From a virus, in IMG/VR virus record IMGVR_UViG_3300042691_015779, positions 1 to 26,242 of that record: a stretch of DNA of 26,242 nt. The stretch is one strand, 5' to 3'. Of this stretch, positions 6,972-15,728 are shown one piece after another. Under the pieces are notes generated by a model. That model made no database searches and was not told the DNA's origin. It worked only from the letters and a program-made list of their open reading frames with translations. The position numbers and the translations under genes were made by a program. Numbering within the stretch: position 1 is the stretch's first letter; each line of letters starts with the position of its first letter.

Positions 6972-9900
6972 ATGAATTTAGACGCACAAACACATATAAA
7001 TACCTTTTCCGGAGGAATGTACCGGGACGTAAACGTAATTCATCAGCCGGACGGAACCTATAGGTATGCTAAAAACTTTCAAGTAGTTAGCCATGATGGG
7101 AATAACGTCTCTTTAAAAGACAGTTTAGGAAACAGGGTTGTTTTCACCCTTCCAGCTCCATATAACGCGATAGTTGCTAATACCCAAACAGAACCCACAG
7201 CGATCGGTATGTTATCGTTCCCTGATACTATTGTAGTGTTTAGTACCAACTATAACGGGGCTACAGGTACAGCGTATGGCGAGATCGGATATTTAAAATA
7301 CTTACCGTTTGGGGAATCTATTGAAGGAACCACTACTACTGTTGGGGGATATACTTACGGCGGATACGTCCCTTTGTATCACCATTTAAGTTTAAACTTC
7401 CATAAAGGATATGAGATAAATAACGAAGGGTTTGGGTATCAGGAAAATGAATACGTAAAGCGCGTTTATTGGACAGATAATTTAAACGAACCAAGGGTGT
7501 TTAATATCGCCGATCCTATTTTCACTACTTATTATGCGTCAGGGACATTAAGCGCGGTAGCTGGAACATACTATATGGTACTTGGCGGAGCTATCACTTA
7601 CAACGGTACTAATTATGGACCGGGACTTACAGCAGGAAACGTATTTCCAACATCAGGAGGAATTCAAGTATATGCACAGGCCGCCGGGACACCTTTAGTT
7701 ATTAAATACTATCCATATCAGTTATTAAACTGGACTCCAAGCAGAACTTTAGGAGGGATACATTTTAGTGACTATGGAAGCGGGAGTGTTACCACGGGTG
7801 GTAAAATGTATTTTTATCGTTTAGGGCTTAATTCAGGGTACTTTACAAGCTGGTCTTATGGTTGTCCGCCGATTCATGTAGGGATGGCTAATACAGTCGT
7901 AACAGGTATAGCTTATCATAATTTTGTAGGTAACGGTGGGCTTGGCGTAACGCCCGTAAATAGCGGTAAATCAGTTAAAATCGCTATCGATAATATTGAC
8001 ATTAATTTTGATATAATCCAAATGGCTTGTTGCGAATTTGATCAAGCGGTCGAAGTTCCAACAAGTATTAGTATAGTTCAACAAGCTACCATTACCGGGA
8101 CATCCATGGTGCTTGAGCATTTAGGAGGCACCAATTTAGGTACGCTTACTACAGATGATATTACCACGTTCCCGGCTTCTATTATAACCGCTAAAACTAT
8201 ATGTACTAACAAGAACTATAATTTAGTGGGTAATTTAACGGAAAGAAAAGAATTCCCTGCTTTTGATAACTCTACCATAGCGATCAGCTCTGTTGATTAT
8301 CCTATCATACAGGCATCGGATCCGCGATTAGGGGTAAACGACTTTATATATGCTTCCCCTGACCCTACAGTTGGTATTAACCCGGCGGCGACAACCATCC
8401 GCCCTTATTCAAGGTGGCTTGTAACAGCAGGTAACGATGCAGGTAATAGGGTTGAATATCCCGTTGCTTCAGGAACATATTATTATTTAGGTGATGTGTT
8501 TGTAGGGGTAGCAGGTAGTACCACGGCTACATTTACAGGAACGGCGGCCGCAAGACCATGTACGTACAAACGTAGATATACCCCTATAACTTCCTTAAAT
8601 CCAAACACTACACAAAGAAATGACGCTATTGAATTTAAGACTCAAAATATAGCGTTTTGGAATTATAAGAACCCGGCCGTAGCCGCGCATAACCGCGGAT
8701 ACTGGAGTACTGAAAAATACAGATTTGGTATTTTATTTTATGATAAAAAAGGTAATCCTTTTTATGTTAGACACTTAGGCGATTATACAATGCCTAGCAT
8801 TAATACTAAGGGGGGATTGATGAGATCAGGAGCTTATGCTCCGGATAACTCAGCTCACGCGCCAGTGGCTCAAATATACGCATTGAATCCAAGCGGAGTT
8901 AATATAGACGGAATTAACATCCCTCAAGAGATTGTTGATCAATGCAGTGGATTTAGTATTGTAAGAGCAGAACGCGATCCGAGGGTTTTAATGCAAGGAT
9001 TAGTATTCCCTTGTACGGCCGATACTGTAACAACTCCGGGATTAACGATTATACGCCCTATGGCTACTATGTTTCTTTCGGGAGATGCCTATTTAGACAC
9101 GGCTCAAGGATGCTACTCTTATATTGTACCAGATTACAATGTGTGCGATTGGACTGTATCTAAATTGATTAGGGGATTAACAGGAACACCGGGATCAGGG
9201 AACCCAACAATAGAACAAGCTTGTTGGTTAACTGCTTTTGATTTTGCCGGAGGAGGAGTGTGTCTGGCCACTCAAGCAGACTATTCGGTACATGGCACAT
9301 TATTCGCGGACGCATTACAAGTAGGAGCGGCCAGATCAGCTACTATTGCTTATTGGAGTGGCGTAAATGAAGCAGATTATATTACTGGATTTTTACCTAA
9401 TCAAGATTTTGCTAATGATGGAATTCAAGCGGCTGCCGTAACCGGAGCCATAGTTGATAACTTTTATGGCGGACAAAATCAATTAAACGCAAGGAGAGGT
9501 ACGGGAGGTAAAAAGATATTTATCAGCTTAAATTCTGACTTTAATGCTTTTGACAATACTAGTTATTATTCTCAAATAGGTACAGGCACCAGCGAGAAGA
9601 TCCTTATGAACTATATCAGGGACAACACTAATCCTTATGGGGGATCAGGAGCGGTTGCCTTAGCTAATACTCTTTACATTTCCACAGGTCATTTTCAGCA
9701 GTTTGATGCAACTGTTTTAGCAGAAACATTAAACGGTACTTTTGCCACAGGCGTATATGCTGGACAGAATAAATATACTTTTAATGGGGTACACGTATTT
9801 GGCGGGGATTGTTATACAAATCTAATCGATTACGGATACGAATTATACAATGACACCATCACGGCAAATCCGTACAGTTATGGATTGTTCTTTCCATGTG

Positions 9901-11444
9901 AAAATAACGCTAATTACGATCTAAGAAGGGGAAATAAGATCTCTAACTTGGGAATGTTAGCTGTCGGCGGAGCGTATCCTACAGGAATTCAATACAGCGG
10001 TCCCGGACCATTAACAGTCCTTGAGTCTTACAGTTATAATGAAGGATATTCAAGTGAAGGGGATGTGTTTCAATACCCGGCCCTTCCGGTTAATTTCCTA
10101 AACGCCGGACGCTTCCCTGAAAGGATAAGATTTGCAGGTGAGAAATTTATAGGAGAGATACTAGACTCCTTTAGGACGTTTTTAACCAATGATTATAAAG
10201 ATGTAAACGTAGTTTATGGCGAGATCAATAACTTGCGCCCTAAAGGTGATTATGTATATTATTGGCAAAACAATGCTATCGGTGCTTCGCCTATAAAGCA
10301 ACGCCAATTAATATCAGGAGCCAACGGATCCGAAACCGTTTTAGGAACAGGTGGTGTGATCGATTATTATCAGACAATTAGTACGGTTTGGGGAAATCAA
10401 CATAGACATGGGCTAACCGAAACAAAAGACGGATGGATATGGTTTGATATGCGTAACAAATCAGTATGCGTATTGAATTATAACGGCGGAGCTAATGACA
10501 TTACCGTCCCTTTAGGGTTAAAGAGTTGGTTTAACGAAATATTTGTACAAGTATCTAATTCAAGCCTTATTACGATAGGCTTAATCGATGATCCTACTTT
10601 TGGAGTCCAAATGGATCAACCTTTATTAGGAGTGGGTATTTGCGGGGTGTATGATCCTAAAACTCAAACATCTTACTTGACCTTTAAATTCAAGAATGAG
10701 CCGACATCCACTACAGTCACAGCTAAGGACTTTACGATCGGATTTAACCATCAAATAAATAAATTTACCGGGTTTTACGATATGTATCCGGGGATATGGC
10801 ACAGGCATTATCAGTTTGTGCTGTCGTGCAATAACCCAAAGAACATTCAGAAGTACTACGGAACAGGTATGGCAAGTACTGATTTTGTTGTCGGTGATGT
10901 TATAGCTGATCTTAATAACGAATATATCTGTACCACCGCCGGGACCGTGGCCGCTTACGCCACCCCTCCAAGCGGAGCTATATTTACGTCCATAAATAAG
11001 ACTAATCAAATTTGGGTACAGAACGAAGAGGTAAGTTATGCTACCCCGCCTCCGGGATACGTTTATAATAAAATGTACGGAAGAGTTGTAGATAATGAGC
11101 TTATCGTTATAGTTAACCCTAAGTCTGGCCGTCCTTTTAGCGTAGACACTATAGCTCAGCAGGATTATAACGTGAACTTTACCGATATTTACTATTCGAA
11201 TACCAACCAGACAGGGGCCGACAATTCAATTACAGGCACTAATAGAGACTATCAATATGTGGATGGGGAATTATGGGGGTCGGTTCCGAACGCTAATGGA
11301 AGTTACGGGAAATCAGGTAGATTTACAGATCTATGGCTTCAGGTTCGAATGGTTAAGAAGAACTGGACTACTGTTCCGACAACTGTAACAACATCGGTTA
11401 AGATACTAGGGTATCTCAAATCCCTATGGAGGCTTAAATTTTAA
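6972..11444 (+). CDS. Very large tail stabilisation/'muzzle'-type protein (1490 aa)
   Basis: The N-terminus has the pattern THINTFSGGMYRDVNVIHQP, followed by YRYAKNFQV, which is the opening typical of crAss-like stabilisation/muzzle proteins: a 'GGM..D' motif and the 'N' of a nucleus-like beta-propeller strand. The body is beta-rich with many Gly, Tyr and Asn and no membrane segment. Near the C-terminus, around 10380-10700, are propeller-like strands (LTETKDGWIWFDMRNKSVCVL). At least two and perhaps three copies of a small YNG/GVA beta module occur (about residues 197-230, 497-520, 1303-1340). The final 30 residues are a basic beta segment. As the longest tail gene after the ring protein, it most likely closes the distal tail barrel. 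Confidence 0.7.
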   Translation: MNLDAQTHINTFSGGMYRDVNVIHQPDGTYRYAKNFQVVSHDGNNVSLKDSLGNRVVFTLPAPYNAIVANTQTEPTAIGMLSFPDTIVVFSTNYNGATGTAYGEIGYLKYLPFGESIEGTTTTVGGYTYGGYVPLYHHLSLNFHKGYEINNEGFGYQENEYVKRVYWTDNLNEPRVFNIADPIFTTYYASGTLSAVAGTYYMVLGGAITYNGTNYGPGLTAGNVFPTSGGIQVYAQAAGTPLVIKYYPYQLLNWTPSRTLGGIHFSDYGSGSVTTGGKMYFYRLGLNSGYFTSWSYGCPPIHVGMANTVVTGIAYHNFVGNGGLGVTPVNSGKSVKIAIDNIDINFDIIQMACCEFDQAVEVPTSISIVQQATITGTSMVLEHLGGTNLGTLTTDDITTFPASIITAKTICTNKNYNLVGNLTERKEFPAFDNSTIAISSVDYPIIQASDPRLGVNDFIYASPDPTVGINPAATTIRPYSRWLVTAGNDAGNRVEYPVASGTYYYLGDVFVGVAGSTTATFTGTAAARPCTYKRRYTPITSLNPNTTQRNDAIEFKTQNIAFWNYKNPAVAAHNRGYWSTEKYRFGILFYDKKGNPFYVRHLGDYTMPSINTKGGLMRSGAYAPDNSAHAPVAQIYALNPSGVNIDGINIPQEIVDQCSGFSIVRAERDPRVLMQGLVFPCTADTVTTPGLTIIRPMATMFLSGDAYLDTAQGCYSYIVPDYNVCDWTVSKLIRGLTGTPGSGNPTIEQACWLTAFDFAGGGVCLATQADYSVHGTLFADALQVGAARSATIAYWSGVNEADYITGFLPNQDFANDGIQAAAVTGAIVDNFYGGQNQLNARRGTGGKKIFISLNSDFNAFDNTSYYSQIGTGTSEKILMNYIRDNTNPYGGSGAVALANTLYISTGHFQQFDATVLAETLNGTFATGVYAGQNKYTFNGVHVFGGDCYTNLIDYGYELYNDTITANPYSYGLFFPCENNANYDLRRGNKISNLGMLAVGGAYPTGIQYSGPGPLTVLESYSYNEGYSSEGDVFQYPALPVNFLNAGRFPERIRFAGEKFIGEILDSFRTFLTNDYKDVNVVYGEINNLRPKGDYVYYWQNNAIGASPIKQRQLISGANGSETVLGTGGVIDYYQTISTVWGNQHRHGLTETKDGWIWFDMRNKSVCVLNYNGGANDITVPLGLKSWFNEIFVQVSNSSLITIGLIDDPTFGVQMDQPLLGVGICGVYDPKTQTSYLTFKFKNEPTSTTVTAKDFTIGFNHQINKFTGFYDMYPGIWHRHYQFVLSCNNPKNIQKYYGTGMASTDFVVGDVIADLNNEYICTTAGTVAAYATPPSGAIFTSINKTNQIWVQNEEVSYATPPPGYVYNKMYGRVVDNELIVIVNPKSGRPFSVDTIAQQDYNVNFTDIYYSNTNQTGADNSITGTNRDYQYVDGELWGSVPNANGSYGKSGRFTDLWLQVRMVKKNWTTVPTTVTTSVKILGYLKSLWRLKF

Positions 11445-11476
11445 TTTTTTGTAATGAAATCGAGGATAAAAATTCT

Positions 11477-11514
11477 GTTACAAATCTTTAAATAGTTGTA
11501 ACTTTTATACAACT
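11477..11514 (+). promoter_or_regulatory. Mutually exclusive hairpins in the leader of the lipoprotein gene
   Basis: GTTACAA (11477-11483) can pair with TTGTAAC (11496-11502), but AGTTGTA (11494-11500) can instead pair with ACAACT-type TACAACT (11508-11514). Both stems are perfect 7-mers that share bases, so only one can form at a time. It lies in the 109-base gap between the 1490-aa gene and the lipoprotein gene and might be an attenuator or a regulator site. No clear promoter is visible nearby. Confidence 0.35.
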
Positions 11515-11553
11515 CCTATCGTATAACTAATAAACCGATAAAACTTAGAAACC

Positions 11554-12057
11554 ATGGAAGCTTACAGAAAAGACAAAAAAGTAGGATTAATCACTTTTAT
11601 TTTAGGGATTATATTTATGATGGCCGCCTGTCACATGACGGCGCAGGAGAAATGTATTAACAGGGGTAAGTTATATGAGTTACACCCAGAGGTTTCAACA
11701 TTTTGGGCGTGTTCTTCCATGTACACTAAAAGCTCTTATTTAATTATACAAGCAGACAGTATAGACCCTAGCAAATACAGGTTTCATATAGTTGTTACTT
11801 ATCCGAAAAAAGACACAATAATTAACCCTGAACTTCAGATAACTATAAATAATCACGGAGTTTACAAAATACGAGATAAAGACGCTTTTGTTTTTGACAA
11901 TCATGTGTATTTTAATGTATCTCAGGCCATATATTACTTATTAAAAACAAGCGATGTCGGGGATGTTATTTCTATTAATAATAATAATAATTATCATTTT
12001 GATAACACCCATAGTCCCGATTACTTTAAAAATTTTATCAAATCATTGGGTTTTTAA
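11554..12057 (+). CDS. Putative lipoprotein (167 aa), moron-like gene
   Basis: After a basic start (MEAYRKDKKVG) there is a hydrophobic stretch and a lipobox-like FMMAAC ending at Cys about residue 26, the arrangement of a lipoprotein signal. The mature part is beta-like with charged segments (DPSKYRFHIVVTYPKKD). A run of AAT codons near the end encodes INNNNNYHF. No structural-gene similarity is visible, and the gene sits alone between two virion genes with non-coding flanks on both sides. Envelope lipoproteins of this type in phages often serve lysogenic conversion or exclusion of other phages; that role here is inference. Confidence 0.65.
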   Translation: MEAYRKDKKVGLITFILGIIFMMAACHMTAQEKCINRGKLYELHPEVSTFWACSSMYTKSSYLIIQADSIDPSKYRFHIVVTYPKKDTIINPELQITINNHGVYKIRDKDAFVFDNHVYFNVSQAIYYLLKTSDVGDVISINNNNNYHFDNTHSPDYFKNFIKSLGF

Positions 12058-12115
12058 TATTCATGCTTTCATAACTATTTCAATATCATTATGTGAAATA
12101 ATGGCTTTTTTGTGT

Positions 12116-12123
12116 TATTTTTG
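12116..12123 (+). promoter_or_regulatory. -7 box TATTTTTG for the cargo operon
   Basis: TATTTTTG fits TAnnTTTG and ends 17 bases before the ATG at 12141. A TGTG at 12092-12095, 20 bases upstream, is only a partial -33 TTG match. It would give the large cargo genes their own transcript. Confidence 0.4.
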
Positions 12124-12140
12124 GAGTAAATTCATTATCA

Positions 12141-14663
12141 ATGAGAAAAGCTCCAAAACAAAAAATCAAATCATATCAAGATGGCGGTCCAATAGGGAGT
12201 AAGAAAATGACTCCTGAAGAGTGGGATGTTTATAATAAATCAAAAGGATATACTATAGATCCTCGCAATCCAAAGAGCGCAAAAGGATACGGAAACTATT
12301 ACGATCCTTCTCAGATATTAATAAATCCAAGTAAGGCGCACGAAAGTGGATATGAGATTATAGGAAAAGCTCCCGGAGCCGTGGATGCTTTTGGATCCCC
12401 TTTAGCGAGTGCCTTTAGTGCATATTCTTATACGCCTCCGCCATCTACGTTTACTCCTACAGTACAGAAAAAAATAGTTACGCCGATTGAAGGAAGAAAG
12501 CCATTAGAGCTGAATAATCCGGGAGTTTGGGTAAATCCCAATGATAGTACGTATATTAACCCACTTACAAATAAACCAATCACTCCTGTTACTAAAAAAG
12601 ATGGAGGGATGATTAAGGGATACGCTAATGGCAGTTGGGTGAATGCTCAAGGACAGCCATTGACTGCTGATGAAATGACTTACAGTGATGCAGACAAAGC
12701 ATTGCTTGGTTATAAGCAAAGTGGCGGACAAGGATTTAATACTAGTCAATTAGGATCCGCTGCTTTAAGTACAGGTATTGGAGCTTTAAGCGGATTAGCG
12801 CAAAATAAACTAACGCAGGAGCAAAATCCGTACGAAACATATAGTGGTACTAATAAAGCAGTACAAGGCGGTGCTTCGGCTGCTTTAAATGCAGCGGTAC
12901 CGGGCGCAGGAACAGCTTTAGGATTAGGCTTAACTGCTAAAGACACATATCAATCAAAAGCATCAGAAATTGATCCCACTACAGGAAAATACATAGATAA
13001 AGATAAAGCAAAAAGAGCAGGATTGGCAGATGTAGCATTGAGTTTTACTCCAATAGGAATGGCGGATACCCTTACCGATAAGAGTTTAAGTTGGAAAGAC
13101 AAGGGACTGTCTTTAGCTACTCACGGATTATTTAACGATACAGACGCTTTAAAATCAGCTTTTCAAAACAAAGATTTGTCATTAGGCGATAAGCTTAAGA
13201 CAGCAAGTATGTTTGGAAATGTAGACAGGAATGAAGCTAAATGGGCAGGAGATGTAACAAGAGCTAATAATTTAGAAAAATCAACCGAGAATATAAATGA
13301 AGCCATGCGTAAAAGAGCCATGGGTGAGTTTGCTGATGGAGGAAAGATCACAGGTAAAGGTGGTCCTAAATCTGATGACATTAAGGCTAAAATGAAATCA
13401 GGATCGTTTATTGTCCCGGCAGAGAACGCGGACAAAGCAGAAATGCTTCGTGAGAAAGTGCTTAAAAAAGCTCCTAATAAAAAAGCTAATTTACAACAAA
13501 AAGGAGGAGTGGATGTTATGCTTTCGAACGGAGAACACGCATTTAGCCCTGAAGAGGTAGCTGAATTAAAAAAGTATGGATATGACGTGGATGCTTTAGC
13601 TCCCAATTCAGATGATAAAAAAGCAATGAAGAGCGGAGGATTAACACCGGAAAAGGCTAAAACTATGCTTAGAGATAATCAAGCGAATGGTAAGCCACTA
13701 ACTCCGCTTCAAAAAAGATATTTTGGATTTATCGCAGGTGGCGGACATCCACACAAAGCAGAAGGTGGTTTACTTTACAGCGATGGCGGACGAGTAAGAC
13801 AGAAAGGTGAAACAACTCAGCAGTACGTAGCCCGTATGAAAGAACTTGATAAACAAGAAGCTTCTAAGCAACCTACAGCTAAACGCGCCCCTGTAAAAAC
13901 AAAACAAGATCAATTACCGGATTTAGCTACACGTCAAGTTTTATTACCAAATAATGAAGATGCTTCCGGAGCAGGAGGGTTATTAGGGCAAGAAAAACAA
14001 GTCCCTTTAAGCGGAGCTGGACAAATAACTTCAAGAGAAGTTAATGAAGCCGCCGTTGACTCCCCTCAAACCGTTATTCCTAAAACTACAAAGGAACCTA
14101 AAGTAGACTGGATGAACGTTCTTGAATATGGAGCGGCCGCTGGACAAATAGCTTTAGGGTTAAATCAATTAGGCAAATCTAAACGCCCTGTTTACAGTAT
14201 GGATAAAACATTTGAATCTAATGTAAACAAAGCTTTAGCCAATGCTCAATTTGGTTATACCCCTCAGCAACAATTTTTATTAGATCAACAAAATCAAGGC
14301 TTAACAAATGCAGGTAGATTTTCTGCCCGTAATTTAAGTGGAGGGAACGCTGCCAGTGCTTTAGCTAACGAAAGATCTGTTTTAAACGATGCCTTTACCC
14401 GCGACATTAACGCGGTAGTTGGCGGACAACAATTACAGCAATCCAAACAAGCTAGAGCAGATGCTTTATTAGCTGATAAAATGGCTATTCAACGTCAAAT
14501 CTTTTCTAATTCACTTAACGCGTTTAATCAAAAACAGCAAAGCGGAAGTGCGTTATTGGGAGCAGGGATCAGAAACATTATCGGAGCTAACCGAGTACAG
14601 CAAGAATTAGCAGCTCAGGAAAAAGCAGCAAATTTATCTAATTCTTGGATGGGAAATATATGA
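12141..14663 (+). CDS. Large virion cargo-like protein (840 aa)
   Basis: The protein is rich in Gly, Ala, Lys and Gln and has no export signal. Around residues 210-300 it contains Ala/Gly segments (LGSAALSTGIGALSGLA, GGASAALNAAVPGAGTAL) that could be membrane-active helices. The middle holds the motif GKITGKGGPKSDDIKAKM..GSFIVPA followed by MLSNGEHAFSPEEVAELK, a pattern of phage ejected or structural proteins, and then PLTPLQKRYFGFIAGGG. The last 150 residues are helical and Gln-rich. In phiCrAss001 a cargo protein follows the muzzle gene; order and size fit. It is probably packaged in capsid or tail and released with the DNA. Confidence 0.6.
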   Translation: MRKAPKQKIKSYQDGGPIGSKKMTPEEWDVYNKSKGYTIDPRNPKSAKGYGNYYDPSQILINPSKAHESGYEIIGKAPGAVDAFGSPLASAFSAYSYTPPPSTFTPTVQKKIVTPIEGRKPLELNNPGVWVNPNDSTYINPLTNKPITPVTKKDGGMIKGYANGSWVNAQGQPLTADEMTYSDADKALLGYKQSGGQGFNTSQLGSAALSTGIGALSGLAQNKLTQEQNPYETYSGTNKAVQGGASAALNAAVPGAGTALGLGLTAKDTYQSKASEIDPTTGKYIDKDKAKRAGLADVALSFTPIGMADTLTDKSLSWKDKGLSLATHGLFNDTDALKSAFQNKDLSLGDKLKTASMFGNVDRNEAKWAGDVTRANNLEKSTENINEAMRKRAMGEFADGGKITGKGGPKSDDIKAKMKSGSFIVPAENADKAEMLREKVLKKAPNKKANLQQKGGVDVMLSNGEHAFSPEEVAELKKYGYDVDALAPNSDDKKAMKSGGLTPEKAKTMLRDNQANGKPLTPLQKRYFGFIAGGGHPHKAEGGLLYSDGGRVRQKGETTQQYVARMKELDKQEASKQPTAKRAPVKTKQDQLPDLATRQVLLPNNEDASGAGGLLGQEKQVPLSGAGQITSREVNEAAVDSPQTVIPKTTKEPKVDWMNVLEYGAAAGQIALGLNQLGKSKRPVYSMDKTFESNVNKALANAQFGYTPQQQFLLDQQNQGLTNAGRFSARNLSGGNAASALANERSVLNDAFTRDINAVVGGQQLQQSKQARADALLADKMAIQRQIFSNSLNAFNQKQQSGSALLGAGIRNIIGANRVQQELAAQEKAANLSNSWMGNI

Positions 14664-15727
14664 TCGGTATTTATAAAATAACTAATCCGAAAGGAAGGGT
14701 ATATATTGGGCAGGCTTGGGATATAGAAAAAAGATGGGCAGTATACAGAAGATTTGGATGTGTAAATCAGCACAAAATACTTAGGTCTTTAAAAAAATAT
14801 GGCGTAGATAAGCATAAATTTGAAGTTGTAATAGAATGCGAAAAAAATCAATTGAATGAATTAGAAAGATATTATCAAGAGCTGTATAATTGTATAGGAG
14901 AAGGAGGATTAAATTGTTTATTGGCTAAATCTGAAAACGAAAAATCAAAATTTTCTGATGAAGTTAGATTAAAGATGAGAAATAGTCAATTGGGGAAAAA
15001 AAGACATCCTGACGTGATAAGAAAAATAGCAGACATGAAAAGAGGAGTTAAAAGACCCCCTCATGTAATTGAAAAATTAAGATTGGCTAATTTAGGCAAA
15101 AAGCATTCAGAAGAATCTAGAAAAAAAATGAGTGAATCTCAAAAGACTAGAAAATTATCTCAAAAAACTTTAGATAGGTTAGCTTTAAATAAAAGATTAA
15201 GAGAAGAAAAAAATATTTTTGATAAATTAAATAAAAAGCCTCATGGAAATAAAGGTAAAAAAAGGAATACTCCTATTTCAGACGAAACTAGACATAAAAA
15301 AAGAATGGCTATGCTTGGAAGAAAAATGCCAAGAGAAGGTGTTTTAAAGAGTGCTGCTTCAAGAACAGGATTGAAGCGGTCTACAAAAACAATAGAAAGA
15401 CTCAGAGAAATAGGGAATGATCCTAAAAATATAGAAAGAATAAGAGAGATGGGAAGGGCATGTAAGGGTAAAAAATTAACTCCAGAACATATTAAAAAAG
15501 TAGCTGATAAATTAAGAGGAAGAAAACGTGCGCCTTTTTCAACAGAAACAAGAAAAAAAATATCTCAAAATAGTGCAAGTAATACTCTCGTGATAAATAT
15601 AGAAAATGGAATATTTTATGATTCCGTTAAACAAGCGGCAGAATCAATAGGGATGTCTAATTATTTATTAAATAATAGACTGTGTGGACATAAAAAGTAT
15701 AACGAAACGTTAATTAGATACGCTTAA
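14660..15727 (+). CDS. Free-standing GIY-YIG homing endonuclease (355 aa)
   Basis: The start is the ATG at 14660, giving a four-base ATGA overlap with the upstream gene; a TTG at 14645 opens the same frame but is not needed. The catalytic domain begins MIGIYKITNP with VYIGQAWDIEKRW, showing the GIY and YIG motifs and the following Arg; NELERYYQ supplies the expected Glu. The middle is a chain of NUMOD3-like DNA-contact repeats (SQLGKKRHPDVIRKIAD, LGKKHSEESRKKMSES, later KGKKLTPEHIKKV). The C-terminus (FYDSVKQAAESIGMSNYLL, then RLCGHKKY) is a NUMOD1/intron-endonuclease HTH. The gene is much more A-rich than its neighbours and sits exactly between two cargo genes, as expected for an invading selfish element. 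Confidence 0.9.
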   Translation: MIGIYKITNPKGRVYIGQAWDIEKRWAVYRRFGCVNQHKILRSLKKYGVDKHKFEVVIECEKNQLNELERYYQELYNCIGEGGLNCLLAKSENEKSKFSDEVRLKMRNSQLGKKRHPDVIRKIADMKRGVKRPPHVIEKLRLANLGKKHSEESRKKMSESQKTRKLSQKTLDRLALNKRLREEKNIFDKLNKKPHGNKGKKRNTPISDETRHKKRMAMLGRKMPREGVLKSAASRTGLKRSTKTIERLREIGNDPKNIERIREMGRACKGKKLTPEHIKKVADKLRGRKRAPFSTETRKKISQNSASNTLVINIENGIFYDSVKQAAESIGMSNYLLNNRLCGHKKYNETLIRYA

Positions 15728-15728
15728 C

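Noticed and set aside
10626-11009. 127-codon minus-strand frame within the 1490-aa gene
   Set aside because: It lies wholly within a clear coding gene, with no separate start context.
11954-12202. 82-codon frame with Ile-rich membrane segment between the lipoprotein and 840-aa genes
   Set aside because: The poly-Ile comes from reading the (AAT)n run of the lipoprotein gene in another frame, it overlaps both neighbours and it spans the -7 box at 12116, so it is best treated as a shadow.
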